From assembly GCA_013205435.1 (NCBI GenBank), contig JABMMX010000372.1, positions 1 through 36,270 of the forward strand: a stretch of DNA of 36,270 nt, given 5' to 3'. The position numbers were made by a program, and so were the translations under genes. The DNA comes from Deltaproteobacteria bacterium (lineage in GTDB: Bacteria > Myxococcota_A > Bradymonadia > REDH01). A model generated the notes under the pieces. The model saw only the letters and a list, made by a program, of their open reading frames with translations. It was not told where the DNA came from and made no database searches. This document shows positions 1 to 9,422 of this stretch, in pieces. The stretch's first letter is position 1, and every line of letters starts with the position of its first letter.

Positions 1-84
1 CGTCGCTCTTGCGGGGAAAGGTGTCGCGTCATGGTCGAGGCTCGTCTCGGGGTGGCCGAAGGCTACCCGCTCAGACGCCCCCTG

Positions 85-1443
85 TCACGCCGGCTTCGCT
101 CGGGTGAAAAGTGCAACAGCCTCCATGTGGGCCGTCCGCGGGAAGGTGTCGAACAGCGTCCACGAGTGCACGCCGAATCCTGCCTTGGCCAGCAGCATCG
201 CGTCCCGAGCCATCGCAGCAGGGTCGCACGACACATAGATGAGGCGCTGGATGGAAGAGGACGAGAGCGCCGAAACGATCGCACGCGACAGCCCACCACG
301 CGGCGGATCCACCACCGCCAGCCGGTACTCCGAAATCCGGCTCAGCACAGGCTTCGGAAGCCCCTCGTTCAAGTCCTGCGCGAACATCCGAACCTGCGCC
401 ACACCGCTCTGACGCAGCGACGAGGCGAGCAGCTTTCCGGCATCCGAGGCAGGCCCGCTACCCTCCACCGCATCAACCTCCCAGCCCATGCTCGCAAGCA
501 CCACCGAGAAGTTTCCATAGCCCGCGTAGAGGTCCAACGCGCGTGCATCCATCGCACCGGCAAGCGTCGCAACCTCCTGTCGGAGCTTCTGCGACATGTC
601 GCGGCTACCCTGACGAAAGCTCCCGACCGGAATCCAGACCAGGATGGTATGCGCCGTCAGCGGGACGTGGACGCCCACCATGCCGTCGCCCCAGATGAAC
701 CGCTCCCGGATCTTCGCAAAGCCCTTCGCATCCGGAAGCGTCTGAATCTTCAGCGTCGAGATCCGCTCGCCCGAACCGAACTGCTTCGCAAGCTCGGCGC
801 CCCACTCCTTCGCCTTGTCGAGCGCCTTGTAGGGCACCTCCACGAGGGCGGCGACCGCCTGACGCTGATCGTCCCACTCCACATGCAGCATGCTCTCGTG
901 CGGCAGCCCCTGCGCCGAACCGCCCAGAATGAGCCGCACCTCGTCCAGTGCCGGCATCAGCACCGCGCATTGCGTCGACGGAACGCCCTGGTGGCTCCCC
1001 TGCTCGAGGAACCCGGTCTGGCCGCGCCCCATCAGATGAAACTTCGCACGCAGCCGGTAGCCATTCGTCCGCGGAGCCGCCTCGATCCGAGGATCAGGCC
1101 AGACCAGGTTGCGGTCCAACCGACGGATGCCTTCCAGCACCGCGGTCGACTTCCACGCCAACTCATCCTTGTAGGAGGGACCCCAAAACCGGCAGCCACC
1201 ACAGCGGCCAAACACGGCGCAGCGCTCCTCGGTATCGACAATCGGCTCCCGCACCGAGATCACCTTCGCCCGCACCAGGCGAGGCTTCGACTCGGTCACA
1301 ACGGCCTCGACCGTCTCGCCCGGATATCCCTGATTCAGCAGCGCCACGCGACCCGAGGGATGCGTCCCGACGGCATCTCCGCCCATCGCAATCCGCTCTA
1401 CCTTCGTCACAAACCGAGAACCCTCGGCTACCAACTCACTCAC
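85..1443 (-). CDS. rlmD: 23S rRNA (uracil-5-)-methyltransferase, RlmD/RumA type
   Basis: SAM-dependent RNA m5U methyltransferase of the TrmA/RlmD family, expected to modify 23S rRNA in the cytoplasm. Seen: an N-terminal TRAM-like segment; an iron-sulfur motif CAVFGRCGGC giving C75, C81 and C84, with a fourth Cys at 159 (TQCAVL), spaced almost as in E. coli RlmD; a SAM-binding DLYAGYGNF; and the catalytic Cys at 406 in YVSCDP, followed by the general-base region HMEAVALF. Length 452 aa is normal. The start is GTG at 1443, which overlaps the rimO stop as GTGA, so the two genes are probably translationally coupled. The exact target uridine cannot be told from sequence; an RlmC/RlmCD-type specificity is possible. 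The gene ends 84 bases from the window edge. Confidence 0.88.
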   Translation of the reverse strand: MSELVAEGSRFVTKVERIAMGGDAVGTHPSGRVALLNQGYPGETVEAVVTESKPRLVRAKVISVREPIVDTEERCAVFGRCGGCRFWGPSYKDELAWKSTAVLEGIRRLDRNLVWPDPRIEAAPRTNGYRLRAKFHLMGRGQTGFLEQGSHQGVPSTQCAVLMPALDEVRLILGGSAQGLPHESMLHVEWDDQRQAVAALVEVPYKALDKAKEWGAELAKQFGSGERISTLKIQTLPDAKGFAKIRERFIWGDGMVGVHVPLTAHTILVWIPVGSFRQGSRDMSQKLRQEVATLAGAMDARALDLYAGYGNFSVVLASMGWEVDAVEGSGPASDAGKLLASSLRQSGVAQVRMFAQDLNEGLPKPVLSRISEYRLAVVDPPRGGLSRAIVSALSSSSIQRLIYVSCDPAAMARDAMLLAKAGFGVHSWTLFDTFPRTAHMEAVALFTRAKPA

Positions 1444-2831
1444 GCACGCCCCACTACGACACCAACGAGATCATACTCGGTGGCGTCATCAATCTCGACC
1501 TCAACAAACGTGCCGGGCACCACAGGACCAACATCCTCGTGCTCGAACGACAGATAGGTCACACCGTCAATATCGAGCGCCTGACCGTAGTGGCGCCCCT
1601 GCATTACGTAGTCGTGCTCGTCCGACACGCCATCCACAAGCACCTTGAGCCGCTGTCCGATGCGTGCCTGGTTCTTCTTCCGGCTGATGCCCGATTGAAG
1701 CTCCATCAGCTCGCCGCGACGCTCCTCCGCCACCTCGGCATCCACCTGGTCCGGCATCGTGGCCGCCTCGGTGTTCTCCTCTTTGCTGTAGGTGAAGACG
1801 CCAACATGGTCGAACTCGACCTCGCCCATCCACTCGCGCAGGTCGGCATGGTCGGCATCGGTCTCGCCCGGAAAGCCCGAGATGAAGACCGTCCGGAGCA
1901 CCATGCTCGGGATATCCCGCAGCCGCCCGATCAGCTCCCGCTGCGCGTCACGCTTCACATTGCGACGCATCGCCTTGAGCACGTTATCCGAGATGTGCTG
2001 CAGCGGCATGTCGATGTAGGGCACCACCTTCTTCGAGTCCTTCACGATACCGAGCAGCCGGTCGGTGAAGTTCCACGGGTAGGCGTAGTGCAGCCGCACC
2101 CACTCGATGCCAGGCACATCCTCGAGGCCGATCAGCAGCTCCTCGAGCGCCTGCCGGTTGCCAAAGTCCACGCCGTAGCTGGTCAGGTCCTGCGCGATGA
2201 GGTTGATCTCCCTCACGCCTGCTGCGCCAAGGAAATGGGCCTCGCGGACCACATCCTCCACCGAGCGCGACACCTGCTTGCCGCGAATCTTCGGGATGAT
2301 GCAGAAGCTGCAGACACGGTTGCAGCCCTCGCTGATCTTCACATAGGCGCTGCCGCCACGGATGCTGTTCACCCGGTCTTCGGTCGAGGTGTAGAGCGCC
2401 GAACCGTAAGAGATGTACTCGCGGTCAGGCAGCGAGCCGGAGAGCGCCTCGTTGATCCGCTTGAACTCGTTCGTCCCCAAGAAGTAGTCGACCTCGGGCA
2501 TCTCCGCAGAGAGCTCCGTGCCGTAACGCTGCGCCATGCAGCCCGTCACAACCAGCTTCTCAGCGCGGCCGACGCCACGCTCCTTGAAGCGGGCCATCTC
2601 GAGGATGGTGTCGATGCTCTCCACCTTGGCGCTCTCGATAAAGGCGCAGGTGTTGACCACAATCAGGTCGGCATCCTCGGGCGAGTCGGTCAGCAGGTAG
2701 CCGTCCTTCTGCATCAGGCCGATCATGAGCTCGGAGTCGACCCGGTTCTTCGGACAGCCCAGGCTCACCACGTGAACCCGCTTCTTGGTGGCTTGAGCGA
2801 GAAGGTCGAATCGATCGGGAACGAGAGCCAT
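1440..2831 (-). CDS. rimO: Ribosomal protein uS12 methylthiotransferase RimO
   Basis: Radical-SAM enzyme that adds a methylthio group to the conserved aspartate of ribosomal protein uS12. Seen: N-terminal UPF0004 domain beginning VHVVSLGCPKNRVDSE (the SLGCPKN form is typical of RimO rather than MiaB); the radical-SAM triad C170-x3-C174-x2-C177 (CNRVCSFC); and a C-terminal TRAM domain. The ORF track starts at 2900, but ATG 2831 is preferred: GAGG lies six bases upstream and the protein then begins MALVPDRFD, giving 463 aa, close to family length. The first gene of a two-gene unit with the rRNA methyltransferase; both modify the ribosome. A weak promoter candidate (TTGCCC, 17 bases, TAGGGT) lies upstream, divergent from the tRNA-Val promoter. 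Confidence 0.93.
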   Translation of the reverse strand: MALVPDRFDLLAQATKKRVHVVSLGCPKNRVDSELMIGLMQKDGYLLTDSPEDADLIVVNTCAFIESAKVESIDTILEMARFKERGVGRAEKLVVTGCMAQRYGTELSAEMPEVDYFLGTNEFKRINEALSGSLPDREYISYGSALYTSTEDRVNSIRGGSAYVKISEGCNRVCSFCIIPKIRGKQVSRSVEDVVREAHFLGAAGVREINLIAQDLTSYGVDFGNRQALEELLIGLEDVPGIEWVRLHYAYPWNFTDRLLGIVKDSKKVVPYIDMPLQHISDNVLKAMRRNVKRDAQRELIGRLRDIPSMVLRTVFISGFPGETDADHADLREWMGEVEFDHVGVFTYSKEENTEAATMPDQVDAEVAEERRGELMELQSGISRKKNQARIGQRLKVLVDGVSDEHDYVMQGRHYGQALDIDGVTYLSFEHEDVGPVVPGTFVEVEIDDATEYDLVGVVVGRA

Positions 2832-2938
2832 GAATCCTCGGCAAAATTGCTGCAAATCGGCAGCCGAGCGGACCCTACTAGCGCCGGCCCGAAGGGGCAA
2901 GTTGGCGCATATTGGCCCCGCGGTCGCCCACGCCGCCC

Positions 2939-2967
2939 TTGCACGGCCGACACCGACTCGCTATCGT
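2939..2967 (+). promoter_or_regulatory. Promoter of tRNA-Val
   Basis: TTGCAC (2939-2944), a 17-base spacer, then TATCGT (2962-2967). The spacing is ideal for a sigma-70-type promoter, and the predicted start falls about five bases before the mature tRNA 5' end. The same -10 hexamer occurs upstream of the HU gene and of the beta-helix lipoprotein gene. Confidence 0.6.
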
Positions 2968-2978
2968 GTCTCTCCCGC

Positions 2979-3050
2979 GGGCGCATAACTCAGTGGGAGA
3001 GTGCCACCTTCACACGGTGGAGGTCGCAGGTTCAATCCCTGCTGCGCCCA
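2979..3050 (+). tRNA. tRNA-Val (anticodon CAC)
   Basis: A full cloverleaf can be folded by hand. The 7-bp acceptor stem is GGGCGCA with TGCGCCC; the D stem is ACTC/GAGT; the anticodon stem is CCACC/GGTGG around the loop TTCACAC, giving anticodon CAC at 3011-3013; the variable loop is AGGTC; the T arm is GCAGG-TTCAATC-CCTGC; the discriminator base is A3050. The 3' CCA is not encoded (the next bases are ctac), so a CCA-adding enzyme is needed. It stands alone on the plus strand between rimO and recD and reads GUG codons. Confidence 0.96.
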
Positions 3051-3064
3051 CTACGAACCTCGTC

Positions 3065-3105
3065 GCTTCTGCCACGCACAGAAGCTTCGGGGTTTGTTTC
3101 ATTTT
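3065..3105 (+). terminator. Possible terminator after tRNA-Val
   Basis: A perfect 7-bp stem GCTTCTG (3065-3071) / CAGAAGC (3079-3085) with a 7-base loop lies 15 bases after the tRNA. The following tract is T-rich but broken by G and A, so termination may be only partial. Confidence 0.4.
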
Positions 3106-3108
3106 GCC

Positions 3109-5130
3109 CTACCCGCGAAGCATCTCCGGCAGCAGCGAGGTGCGCTCCGTAACCCGCGCTACGCAGGCGTCGAAGACCTCGCGCGGCCCGATGACAAGCA
3201 CCTGCTTCTTCGCTCGCGTGATACCCGTGTAGAGACCCTCGCGGGTGCAAAGCCGCGACGGCTCGTCAGGGAGCAGCACAACCACGTTCTCCGCCTGCGA
3301 CCCTTGGGCCTTGTGCACCGTCGTAGCAAAGGCCGGCTCCCAGCCAGGGACCTGCGCCGGCGAAACGTAGTTCACCCCAGCGTCGCTGCCCGCATCGCTC
3401 ACAGGCCGTTCGAAGGCAAACACGTCAACCTCATCTCGTCTCACGCAGAGCCCGAGGTCACCATTGAAGATACCGAGCAGGTTGTTGTTCTGCGTCGCCA
3501 TCACGGGCTGACCCACGATTGGTTTGCCCGCCGACCAACCCTTGGTCACGGCCACCTCACCGCCGATCCGCTCATTGGCCTTCACGCTGCCGAACTTGCC
3601 GGCCCGGTGCAGACAGAGCACCCGTGCCGCATTCAACGGCACCTTGAGCAGGTCCGAAACTTCCCTATCAAACTCTGCCGCCTCCGCAGTCGCGGGGAGC
3701 GCCTCCGCGGCCTTGCGGAGCGCCACAAAGGGCTTGGAGAGAAGCTTCCAGTCGGCATCTGTGAGCGCCGTAAACTTCGTCTCCACGATCATCGCAGCGG
3801 CCTCGCTCTCAGCCGCCTTCTCAACGCTGTCGACCAGCATCTTGTCGCGGTCCGTTGCGTTCTGACCGAGCGAAACATCCGCGAGCGTCCGAATCTTCGA
3901 CCCATCCTCCGTCCGGTGCACGACCGCCAGCTTGATGGTCTGCGACCGTTCCGTCTCCGAGCTCTCCTGCGCCGCGATGAGGTCGCCCAGCACAGAGCCG
4001 GCCTCCACCGAGGCGAGCTGGTTCGGGTCGCCCACGAGCACCAGCTGCGCCTTTTCGGGCAGCGCCGCGACCAGCTTTGCCATTAGCGTGAGGTCTACCA
4101 TCGAGGCCTCATCCACGATGACCACATCGGCCGCGATCGGATTGTCGCGTCCGCGACCGGCCGTCACGCCGCCATGGATGCCAAGCAGCCGGTGAATCGT
4201 CGTCGGCTTCACCGTACCGCTCTGCAGCGCCGTCCGAAACGCCTCGGACACCTCCTCCGACGTGGTTCCCTTGAACATCGCCTTCTCCGCTGGGTTGGCC
4301 GGCTTCGCGTTCGCCTGCTCTAGCAGTGCCTGGAACATACGCGCCTGCGCCCGACCCGTTGGCGCCGCAAGCGCGACCCGCTTCCCGGCCAACACGCAGA
4401 GGTTCACGATGCGCCCGATGGTCGTCGTCTTGCCCGTACCCGGACCACCCGTGAGGATGATGTTGCGGTGCCCCTCCTTCACCTTCCGCACAGCCTCGCT
4501 CTGCGAGCTGCTGTTCGTGTCGCCAGCATCAATCTTGATCTTGGCATCATCGACCGCGGGCAGAGGGTCTCGATGCCGCCACCGCTCACGGACCGTGAGG
4601 TGCGCATCATACATGAGCCGCGACACCAGCTTCCCCTCGACCAACAACAGCGGCCGGTTCGACGGGCTCGGCTCGCTCTCCACCAAGCAACTTGTCGCGA
4701 GCAACGTACGCAAGGCCGCTGCGCTGATGGTCTGCCATGCGCCGCCGGTGGGAGCCTGTTTCGAGGCAACCCGCTCTGCGAGCTCCTCCAGCGACACCGC
4801 CGTGCTCCCACGCATCGGCGCAGCTATCACCTCGGCCACCACATGCACCAGGCGCGGGTCACGCACCCCCATCGCACTGCAGGCCGCAACGGCGAGCGTC
4901 CACACCTGCTTTATCGCGGCAAGGTGGTTCTGCTCCAACGGCTCCGGCGCGGAGGCCTCCTCAGCCCCTTCCTCGGACACCGCCGAAACCTCGGCCTCGC
5001 CGGTCTTTGCCGCGGCTTCCACAGACGCAAGCAGCGCCTGCAGATAGCCCTCTGCCGCGCTACCGTTCCGACGGCCAAACCAGCCGCTCACGCCCGAAAT
5101 CTGATCTTTCTCGCCCATTTCGATGCTCAT
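3109..5130 (-). CDS. recD: Exodeoxyribonuclease V subunit alpha (RecD helicase)
   Basis: 5'-3' helicase subunit of the RecBCD helicase-nuclease, which processes double-strand ends for recombination. Seen: Walker A GGPGTGKT at residues about 228-235; Walker B VIVDEASMVD near 336-345; the motif III-like VLVGDPNQLASVE; and C-terminal helicase motifs with FATTVHKAQGSQAENV and YTGITRAKKQVLV. At 673 aa it is somewhat longer than E. coli RecD (608), the extra being an acidic, Ala/Glu-rich N-terminal stretch. ATG 5130 overlaps the recB stop as ATGA. Last gene of recC-recB-recD; I see no clear terminator for it, since the hairpin downstream is oriented for the tRNA. Confidence 0.94.
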   Translation of the reverse strand: MSIEMGEKDQISGVSGWFGRRNGSAAEGYLQALLASVEAAAKTGEAEVSAVSEEGAEEASAPEPLEQNHLAAIKQVWTLAVAACSAMGVRDPRLVHVVAEVIAAPMRGSTAVSLEELAERVASKQAPTGGAWQTISAAALRTLLATSCLVESEPSPSNRPLLLVEGKLVSRLMYDAHLTVRERWRHRDPLPAVDDAKIKIDAGDTNSSSQSEAVRKVKEGHRNIILTGGPGTGKTTTIGRIVNLCVLAGKRVALAAPTGRAQARMFQALLEQANAKPANPAEKAMFKGTTSEEVSEAFRTALQSGTVKPTTIHRLLGIHGGVTAGRGRDNPIAADVVIVDEASMVDLTLMAKLVAALPEKAQLVLVGDPNQLASVEAGSVLGDLIAAQESSETERSQTIKLAVVHRTEDGSKIRTLADVSLGQNATDRDKMLVDSVEKAAESEAAAMIVETKFTALTDADWKLLSKPFVALRKAAEALPATAEAAEFDREVSDLLKVPLNAARVLCLHRAGKFGSVKANERIGGEVAVTKGWSAGKPIVGQPVMATQNNNLLGIFNGDLGLCVRRDEVDVFAFERPVSDAGSDAGVNYVSPAQVPGWEPAFATTVHKAQGSQAENVVVLLPDEPSRLCTREGLYTGITRAKKQVLVIGPREVFDACVARVTERTSLLPEMLRG

Positions 5131-8100
5131 TCCGCTGCCTCCCCTTTCGCATCCGACGGGCTCTTGCCCCAGGCTTCAGACAACTTCTCCACCCAGGCGC
5201 GCGGTGGCTTGATGAAGAACTGCCCGCGATCCGAACCCTGCTCCATCCCGCGGATGTAGAGGTAGTAGACCCCACCAAAGTCGCGGTCGTAGTCGTATTG
5301 TTTCTTTAGCGTCTGCTTCAGGTGCTGGTCCCAGGCCACCGTGTAGATGAGCAACTGCAGCAGGTAATGGCTGTGCGCCATCGCATCGAAGAGCCGGTCG
5401 GCCTCGTAACGGACGAACGCATCATCTGCAGGCTTCAACGGGTCGAGCCGGTTGGTCTTGTAGTCGGCAATGAACCAGCGCTGCCGGCCATCCGCCCCAG
5501 GCCGCGCAAACACGAGGTCCATCTTGCCAGTCAGAATGCCCGTCTCGTTCCTGATGCCGGCCGCGAGCGTCTTGAAGTAGCTCTTCCACGCGGGAGGTCC
5601 TTCGTAACCCTCCAAGAGTGCCTCCGCCGCCTTCCGGCTTTCGCACATCCGCATATCGAAGCTGCTCTCATCCGCACGGGTATCCAGTGTGACCTCTGAG
5701 AGGCTGCATCCGGCGCCCGCTTCGCCGCCCGCGAGCGGCACCTCGAGCACATCGAGCAGGTCCTTCAGCAACGCGTCGCCCCAGCAGCCGTCAGTGTCGA
5801 AGGTCGAGAGACGGCTCCGCGTGTTGATGGAAGCATGGCGCCGCAGAAGCTCCTTGGCGTCGAGCTCCTCATCCACGCTGCGACGGGTCTCGAAGTCGAG
5901 CTCCTCGTAGAAGGAGTGAACCAGGTTTCCGAAGGGCGTTCCGCCGAGCCGGTCCCACCGCGCATCGCGCTGGATGATGCCCGAATCCTCTTCGCCGTCG
6001 GTCCGCTGCACCTCCTCTTCGCCTACATCGGCGCGAGGCTTGGCGGCCTCCTTGTTCTTGAGCTGCTGGCTCATCGAGGTGAAGCTCCGCTTCGCCGACG
6101 CATACTGATGCGACCGCTTTGCGGCCGCCGCCCAGACCTTCTCGAGTTCCCGCCGCTCCGCCAACAGCACAGCTTCCGACCCATCGTCCTGCACGAGCGA
6201 GGCCTCATAGGCTGCCCGCATCTGCTCGGCCGCCTCGAACCAAGGCGTATCATCGCGGTTCACCTCAATGCACCCCTCCAGCTTCCCGGAGCCCTTCTTT
6301 GCGAGTTCGGCCCACTTCAGAAGCACGAACTCAGCGGGCTGGATGGGCTTCTCTGTGCCGGGCTCCGGCGGAGTCTCGGCGCTCAGATAAGCGAATGATT
6401 CGTTACCTACCCAGAACCAATTCGTGACACGGTCTGGATTCGTACTTGCCGCGGTGACCCGATGCTGGGCTGCAGTCAAATGGGCTAGGGTCAACCTCCC
6501 CTTTGGGCGCGCCAGGCTCTCCTCAACGTCAGCAACTCGCTTCTTCGCGGATTTGAGTTCGGCAACGAGAGCCCGCTGCGTTTGAAGATGCGCCGGCGAC
6601 TGCCGGATCAAGACACCCGCCAAGATGCCATTCACACCAACGTCGTCCTCAAGCCACCAGACGACCACCCGATGGCGCGCACGCGTCATCGCAACATAGC
6701 CCAATCGGGCCTGTTCCATCTCCACCTCCCGCAGCGCGCGACGCTTGGCAAACAGATTCACCCCTTTATCGTCCGCGTGGGTCGTGGCCTCCTCCGGCGC
6801 CCCGGCCTCCACCTTTGTTCCCTTCAGAAAGAGCCGCGTATCGATCCACCGATGCTCGGCCCCGTTCTCCCCGAAGCCGAAGATGAAGGTGTTCTTGCAC
6901 AACGTTGGATCTGGATCGGAGCTCCGGCCGAGGAAGGGAAGATATATCACCGACGCCTCGAGCCCCTTCGCAGCGTGAACGGTCCAGATATCCACCGCAG
7001 TGTCCTGCCTCTCCTTCGCTGCAGCGCGCACCTTGAACTCTGAGTCATCCTCCTTGCGCCGCTCATCCGCCATCCATCGGGCAAGCTCGGCCGGGTTCGT
7101 GCCAAACTCCCCAGCCCGAGCTTCAAGGGCAGTGAGGACCTGCCTCAGTCGGTCGCTCTGCGCCTCGCCATGCCACCCGGTCGCGATGTAATCCCAAGCG
7201 CCTCGAAGCTGCATCAGCCGCTCAAACCCGGCCAGAACCCCGTCCCCTTGGAAGACGCGGCGGCTCTCATCGAGTTGCTCAAGCCAGCCAGCCCACGCGG
7301 CACCCCCTTCACGAACAACAAGCGCAAGCGCCGCTACCTCCCATCCGAGCCACGGCGTCAGCGCCAAGGCACGCCGGAACCGCTCAACCTCTGGTTTGGC
7401 CAGGAAGTTCAGCCAGGTCATCACAGTCGAGGCTTCCTCCGTCATCATCAGCGGCAGTTCACGGCGCCGACTGCGAATCCGAAGGTCCGAAAGTTCCTGC
7501 TCGATGAGCGCACCATCGTAGTGCGAGCGCACCAGCACGGCCTGATCTTGCGTGGGCTTCTTCATCCGATCTGACGCGATCCGTGCCGCCACCCGCGCTG
7601 CGGTCGCGTTCCTGTTCTCGGACGCTACAACGACAAACTCGACGGCTGCATCAGGCTCCTGACGCTTCGCGCGGCTCTCAATCTCCTCCGCCTTGATTTC
7701 GTCGGTCAGGAAGGGCCACAACGGAAGGTTGGGCGCAAGCAGATGCTTCTTGAACAGCACATTGAGCGCGTGAACAAGCGGCTCGCTCGACCGATAGGAG
7801 TGATTCAGCGAGAACAGTGTTTCGTTCCTCACCGCCATGCCGCGAGCATCCCGATACACAGCCAAGTCTGAGCCGCGGAAACGGTAGATCGACTGCTTCG
7901 GATCGCCAACCAGAACAAAGTGACGCCCTGGCTCCATGGCGACCGCACCTTCCCCTACCGGAGGCTCCGCGAACAACCTTCGAAGCGCACTCCACTGCAC
8001 ATCGTCCGTGTCCTGAAACTCATCCACGAAGCAGGACTGGAACTCGGTCCGGATCGCCACACGCAACCGCGCCCCCAATTCAGGGTCGTGCAATGCGGTC

Positions 8101-9422
8101 GCAAGCTCCGACAGCATCGCATCGTAGGTGAGCCAGCCCTCCTGCTGCAGCCGAGCGCGCCAAAGCGCTCCGCTCGCCCTCAACCAGCAGGTCCGAACGA
8201 GATTCACGAGCCGCTCCAGTTCCGCGGCATCGAGCAGCTGGCTGAGCCAGAGATCTACCTGGGGAGCATCCGCAGCATCGCGGATCGAAGCGAACGCTTG
8301 TGCGAACTCCTCCGCCGTCGTTTCGTCGAAAGCCTGCGGTTCCGGAATCGAAACTTCGCCTCGTGGAAAGCTCAAGAGCTCCTCCGACGTGATCCAAGTT
8401 CTCGAAGCGTCCATCAACGTCGCCCACAGTCCTGTTAGTCCTGCCTTACCTGTCGGAAGCTTGGCCAGATCTGGATTCCGATCGGAGTACAGCGCGTGGG
8501 ACTCGCTAACCAACGATCTCAGATACCGCGCGTTCGGACTCAAACGGGGACCAATCCCCGACGCGTCCGCCTTGATTACATCCCGCGCCTCAATCTCCTC
8601 CAGAAGGAGCTGCACCCCTGCCGCGACCTTGCGCCGTTCAGCCAACAACCGACCGCCCTCGTTCACCGCCTCGCGGAACCGCACAAGCGCATCGTCCGGC
8701 TCGAGGTCAAGCGGCACAGGCGCCCCGTTCCCATCGGTCCACTCCGAAACGACCAGTGCATTCGGATAGGCCACCGACTTCTCCAGCAGCTCCTCAGCAT
8801 GCCCCGGATCGAGCCCTGCGATCCCGGTGAGAAAGTCGCCTGTCGCGCGCCCCAGATCACCATCGTCCCAGTTTGCAGAAGCATAGAGCCAGCCACCAAA
8901 TGCATTCTCCACGATCTCGCGTCGGACTGCTGCCGCATCGGGCAACATCTGAAGCGTCTCCGGCCTCCCCAACTCGGCCCCAAACCGGGTGAGCATCCGC
9001 TGGCAGAAGCTATGAATGGTCATCACGGAGGCCAACTCCAGAGAACCAATCGCTCGCGCAACCCGCTCACGCCAGTCGGAGACGTTCGCCTCATCAAACT
9101 TCAGGTCTGGAACATCGATGGCCCGTGCGAAAGCCACATCCCGCGTCGTAGCGGCTTCGTCCGGAGCGGTGGGCACCGCAGTCGCATCAGCGGCTGGTAA
9201 CTCCAGCGCCGCCTGCAACTCCATGAGTTTTGACTGCAGCCGTTTGGCCAGTTCCGCTGTCGCCTTGTTGGTGAAGGTGACCACCAGCACCTTGCGCAGC
9301 TCTACACCCCGAAGCACCGCCAGCAGCACCTCGCTCACGAGACGATAGGTCTTCCCCGTGCCCGCACTCGCCTCAATCATCCACAGCGCCTCGGCGCCCG
9401 TAACCTGCGTTTCTGGATTCAT
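5127..9422 (-). CDS. recB: Exodeoxyribonuclease V subunit beta (RecB helicase-nuclease)
   Basis: 3'-5' helicase and sole nuclease subunit of RecBCD. Seen from the chosen start: Walker A ASAGTGKTY at residues 18-26; motif II FVDEFQDTDDVQW near 464; motif IV NHSYRSSEPLVHALNVLF; HAAKGLEASVIYLPFL; and the C-terminal nuclease motifs GKMDLVF (about 1297) and IADYKTN (about 1319), then YDYDRDFGGVYYLYIRGM, all as in RecB. The nuclease residues appear intact. The track starts at 9641, but ATG 9422 (MNPETQVTG) has a purine-rich AAGGGGGAAG just upstream and overlaps the recC stop as ATGA, giving 1431 aa; the extra upstream residues lie inside recC and look non-coding. E. coli RecB is 1180 aa, so this one is long. 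Confidence 0.95.
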   Translation of the reverse strand: MNPETQVTGAEALWMIEASAGTGKTYRLVSEVLLAVLRGVELRKVLVVTFTNKATAELAKRLQSKLMELQAALELPAADATAVPTAPDEAATTRDVAFARAIDVPDLKFDEANVSDWRERVARAIGSLELASVMTIHSFCQRMLTRFGAELGRPETLQMLPDAAAVRREIVENAFGGWLYASANWDDGDLGRATGDFLTGIAGLDPGHAEELLEKSVAYPNALVVSEWTDGNGAPVPLDLEPDDALVRFREAVNEGGRLLAERRKVAAGVQLLLEEIEARDVIKADASGIGPRLSPNARYLRSLVSESHALYSDRNPDLAKLPTGKAGLTGLWATLMDASRTWITSEELLSFPRGEVSIPEPQAFDETTAEEFAQAFASIRDAADAPQVDLWLSQLLDAAELERLVNLVRTCWLRASGALWRARLQQEGWLTYDAMLSELATALHDPELGARLRVAIRTEFQSCFVDEFQDTDDVQWSALRRLFAEPPVGEGAVAMEPGRHFVLVGDPKQSIYRFRGSDLAVYRDARGMAVRNETLFSLNHSYRSSEPLVHALNVLFKKHLLAPNLPLWPFLTDEIKAEEIESRAKRQEPDAAVEFVVVASENRNATAARVAARIASDRMKKPTQDQAVLVRSHYDGALIEQELSDLRIRSRRRELPLMMTEEASTVMTWLNFLAKPEVERFRRALALTPWLGWEVAALALVVREGGAAWAGWLEQLDESRRVFQGDGVLAGFERLMQLRGAWDYIATGWHGEAQSDRLRQVLTALEARAGEFGTNPAELARWMADERRKEDDSEFKVRAAAKERQDTAVDIWTVHAAKGLEASVIYLPFLGRSSDPDPTLCKNTFIFGFGENGAEHRWIDTRLFLKGTKVEAGAPEEATTHADDKGVNLFAKRRALREVEMEQARLGYVAMTRARHRVVVWWLEDDVGVNGILAGVLIRQSPAHLQTQRALVAELKSAKKRVADVEESLARPKGRLTLAHLTAAQHRVTAASTNPDRVTNWFWVGNESFAYLSAETPPEPGTEKPIQPAEFVLLKWAELAKKGSGKLEGCIEVNRDDTPWFEAAEQMRAAYEASLVQDDGSEAVLLAERRELEKVWAAAAKRSHQYASAKRSFTSMSQQLKNKEAAKPRADVGEEEVQRTDGEEDSGIIQRDARWDRLGGTPFGNLVHSFYEELDFETRRSVDEELDAKELLRRHASINTRSRLSTFDTDGCWGDALLKDLLDVLEVPLAGGEAGAGCSLSEVTLDTRADESSFDMRMCESRKAAEALLEGYEGPPAWKSYFKTLAAGIRNETGILTGKMDLVFARPGADGRQRWFIADYKTNRLDPLKPADDAFVRYEADRLFDAMAHSHYLLQLLIYTVAWDQHLKQTLKKQYDYDRDFGGVYYLYIRGMEQGSDRGQFFIKPPRAWVEKLSEAWGKSPSDAKGEAAE

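Noticed and set aside
1-84. Possible start of another minus-strand gene (ATG at 30-32) left of rlmD
   Set aside because: Only ten codons are visible, the ribosome-binding site is poor and no family can be recognised.
2979-3050. tRNA-Val as an integration site for a mobile element
   Set aside because: No integrase gene, no direct repeat of the tRNA 3' end and only housekeeping genes on both sides.
31-5309. Long plus-strand ORFs (for example 31-1557, 948-3152, 3001-4086) opposite rlmD, rimO and recD
   Set aside because: They mirror confidently identified minus-strand genes, are Arg/Pro/His-rich with no recognisable domain, and arise because GC-rich coding DNA leaves antisense frames open. The 948-3152 ORF even runs through the tRNA.
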